From Nocardiopsis sp. MG754419 (GTDB lineage Bacteria; Actinomycetota; Actinomycetes; Streptosporangiales; Streptosporangiaceae), in NCBI RefSeq assembly GCF_018207095.1, contig NZ_QOCZ01000022.1, positions 1 through 51,140 on the forward strand: 51,140 bases of DNA. Direction: 5' to 3'. Below the pieces are notes generated by a model. That model was not told the origin of the DNA. It saw only the letters and a program-made list of their open reading frames with translations, and made no database searches. The translations under genes were made by a program, and so were the position numbers. Of this stretch, positions 49,908 through 51,140 are shown in pieces (position 1 is the stretch's first letter; every line of letters starts with the position of its first letter).

Positions 49908-50900
49908 TTACTGGTTCCGTTCTCGGTACGCCCGAACATCTGCGAACAACATCGGGTCCCATCCCCGCTTCTGCGCCCTCTCCAAGGTTCTCCGCGTTGT
50001 CTTCGATAGATGCGGGTACACCAATTCCAGAGATTCCGCAGGGGGACGATTCAGGTACTCTGCCCACCGGCACCCCGATGCGTGTGGACACAAGTCCACC
50101 TCGTTGTTGCAAGACAGACACAGCATCCCCCGGATGAACCCGGTAAACGGGTCATGATCCATGAACCCGAGACCCACGCCCCCACAGACCGAGCAACCAA
50201 ACCCAACCTGTTCTGCCACCTGCCACCGAAGGCGGGACCTCGGGCTCGCCAAGTCCACCCATTCCGGCCATCCGAGAAGCCGATCCAGGACTTGGCAGCG
50301 TTCCCCGTACGGCACAAGATCGGGGTGCTCAGGTTCGCCCTCGTAGCGGATCGACCACTCGACAGTGCGTTGCCGCCGGCGCCCGTTCGACGTCCACATG
50401 TACTTCTGCTTGTGAGTCCAAGGGCCGCCCGGTGGGGACGCTACAGCTTCCTCGTTGCACACCATGCCCAAGTTCTGATGCCACAGGTGGTGGCGCCCGT
50501 CATCTCCAAGGACTGCGGATGTGAACCGCGATGCTCGCAGCGCCGGTACTGGGCACGGCCGAGTGGTCCATTCGGGCATGTGATCGGCCGTCTGAGCGCC
50601 GGAGTAGTCGCGGGCCACCCTCCACAGCAGCGTCCGCTGCCGAGCCGGTGTCAGCGCGTCGAGCCCGTGCGAGGTCAGTGCCGGGTCAGCGGGTTTCCGA
50701 AGCCTTATCTCGAAGTAGCGCACCAGGCCAGGCTTACGGGTGGGTGTGACAGTTTCAGGTGGCGAAGGCTGCGTGTCGCACGCCAGACATGACAACGGCA
50801 CCACCTCCGGGGGCTCTAGCTGTACTGACCACGGAGGTTGGTAACACCCACCCCCGGCACACGACAAGAGGGCCTCCGGTATCGGTGTGGATTGCGACAT
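49908..50900 (-). CDS. Endonuclease VII-like His-Me finger protein (330 aa)
   Basis: C-terminal domain has the endonuclease VII plan: CSVCG (236, 239), MDHDPFTGFIRGMLC with catalytic His249 between Asp248 and Asp250, then CLSCN (261, 264; Asn265). N-terminal 230 residues are unlike any family I know, with extra CAGGGC and CLAC motifs that may bind zinc. ATG at 50900 lies within the flank of the IS481-type gene, so the first 25 or so residues may be encoded by IS DNA. Junction-resolving or nicking activity would be expected. Confidence 0.75.
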   Translation of the reverse strand: MSQSTPIPEALLSCAGGGCYQPPWSVQLEPPEVVPLSCLACDTQPSPPETVTPTRKPGLVRYFEIRLRKPADPALTSHGLDALTPARQRTLLWRVARDYSGAQTADHMPEWTTRPCPVPALRASRFTSAVLGDDGRHHLWHQNLGMVCNEEAVASPPGGPWTHKQKYMWTSNGRRRQRTVEWSIRYEGEPEHPDLVPYGERCQVLDRLLGWPEWVDLASPRSRLRWQVAEQVGFGCSVCGGVGLGFMDHDPFTGFIRGMLCLSCNNEVDLCPHASGCRWAEYLNRPPAESLELVYPHLSKTTRRTLERAQKRGWDPMLFADVRAYRERNQ

Positions 50901-50924
50901 CTACCCGACCGCCAGGAGGCCCTC
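50868..50924 (+). promoter_or_regulatory. Inverted repeat masking the transposase ribosome site
   Basis: GAGGGCCTCC at 50868-50877 pairs perfectly with GGAGGCCCTC at 50915-50924; the second arm contains the AGGAGG ribosome site of the transposase at 50926. A transcript entering from outside would hide the site, a common way for insertion sequences to avoid read-through expression. Confidence 0.7.
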
Positions 50925-50925
50925 A

Positions 50926-51121
50926 ATGATCCACACTACCCACGCCAACGCCCGCCTGACCCCCGCCGGGCGTTTGGCCCTGGCCCGCTGCGTGGTCCAA
51001 GACGGCTGGGCATTGCGCCGGGCCGCCGAACGCTTTTAGACCAGCCCCGCCACTGCCAAACGCTGGGCCGACCGCTACCGTGCCCTGGGCCCGGCCGGGA
51101 TGGTCGATGCCTCCAGCCGCC
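50926..51121 (+). pseudogene. IS481-type transposase start with premature TAG, cut by contig end
   Basis: ATG at 50926 with AGGAGG seven bases before. Reads MIHTTHANARLTPAGRLALA, then RCVVQDGWALRRAAERF, then TAG at 51037-51039, then TSPATAKRWADRYRALG. This is the N-terminal HTH of an IS481-family transposase, where that codon would be expected to be sense (CAG to TAG is one change). The rest is lost in the contig end. Either a decayed copy or a base error next to the adapter. Confidence 0.8.
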
Positions 51122-51140
51122 CTGTCTCTTATACACATCT
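51122..51140 (+). other. Nextera/Tn5 mosaic-end adapter
   Basis: The last 19 bases, CTGTCTCTTATACACATCT, are exactly the Tn5 mosaic end used in Nextera libraries. It is not biological sequence of this element. Any reading frame running into it is artefactual. The true end of the element or repeat is therefore not visible. Confidence 0.97.

Noticed and set aside
50923..51138. Minus-strand frames starting in the adapter
   Set aside because: Their starts are adapter bases; they are typical Nextera artefacts.
1..51140. tRNA and rRNA genes or an att site at a tRNA
   Set aside because: No T-arm-like GGTTCGA motif with a plausible cloverleaf was found by eye; a covariance-model search would settle it.

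Overview
The window is very GC-rich DNA with GTG and TTG starts, 1-4 base stop/start overlaps (ATGA, GTGA, TGATG) and actinomycete-only families (DUF397, DUF6879, Scr1-type XRE regulators, replication-relaxation, FxLD lanthipeptides). It is therefore an actinomycete, probably from the Streptomycetales or Streptosporangiales. Genus cannot be decided from the window. It reads as accessory DNA, a conjugative element or plasmid fragment. The last 19 bases are the Nextera/Tn5 mosaic end, so the contig stops in unclipped adapter inside an IS481-type transposase gene.

Layout. (1) 1-3559, minus strand: a truncated winged-helix gene, four proteins that look like diverged paralogs, and a small gene. 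Each intergenic gap between neighbours from 173 to 3253 carries its own GC-rich hairpin. (2) 3560-4338: no gene; three repeats spaced 92-93 bp, each holding TTGACA on the minus strand, palindromes, and a terminator. (3) 4339-14527, minus strand: a Tad/Flp pilus operon (lipoprotein, secreted protein, CpaB, CpaE, TadA, TadB, TadC, pilin, two TadE, TadG) ending in an unusual membrane protein that joins an OmpA-like domain to a SARP/BTAD regulator domain. (4) 14760-25368, minus strand: a basic protein, then a type IV secretion (conjugation) operon: VirB2-like, VirB6-like, PrgI-like, VirB4-like, VirD4/TraG-like, replication-relaxation protein, and a transglycosylase-NlpC/P60 hydrolase. (5) 25497-26610: a sigma-like regulator preceded by an 11-bp phased array of GACTCA sites. 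(6) 27023-30905: a whiJ/abaA-like regulatory locus (XRE + DUF397, divergent HATPase), small unknown proteins and a short STAND-like NTPase. (7) 31149-39760, plus strand: a class I FxLD lanthipeptide cluster, including a 53-residue precursor gene, split LanB, LanC, a LanB-C-terminus/isoaspartyl-methyltransferase fusion and a helical protein. (8) 40242-50900: a YdjM-like membrane protein and a defence island: helicase-less fused restriction-modification enzyme, HEPN protein, a linked small ORF, a second possible HEPN protein, an AlbA_2 (Schlafen-like) protein, a two-gene CBASS (CD-NTase + SLATT), and an endonuclease VII-like protein. (9) 50926-51140: IS481-type transposase start with an in-frame TAG, then adapter.

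How it fits together. The Tad pilus and the type IV system lie head-to-tail on the same strand and could provide attachment and DNA transfer for one element. The sigma-like protein and the phased array upstream of it are the obvious candidates for controlling transfer. The defence island and lanthipeptide cluster look like cargo. No integrase, classical relaxase, Rep protein, prepilin peptidase, tRNA, rRNA or CRISPR array was seen.
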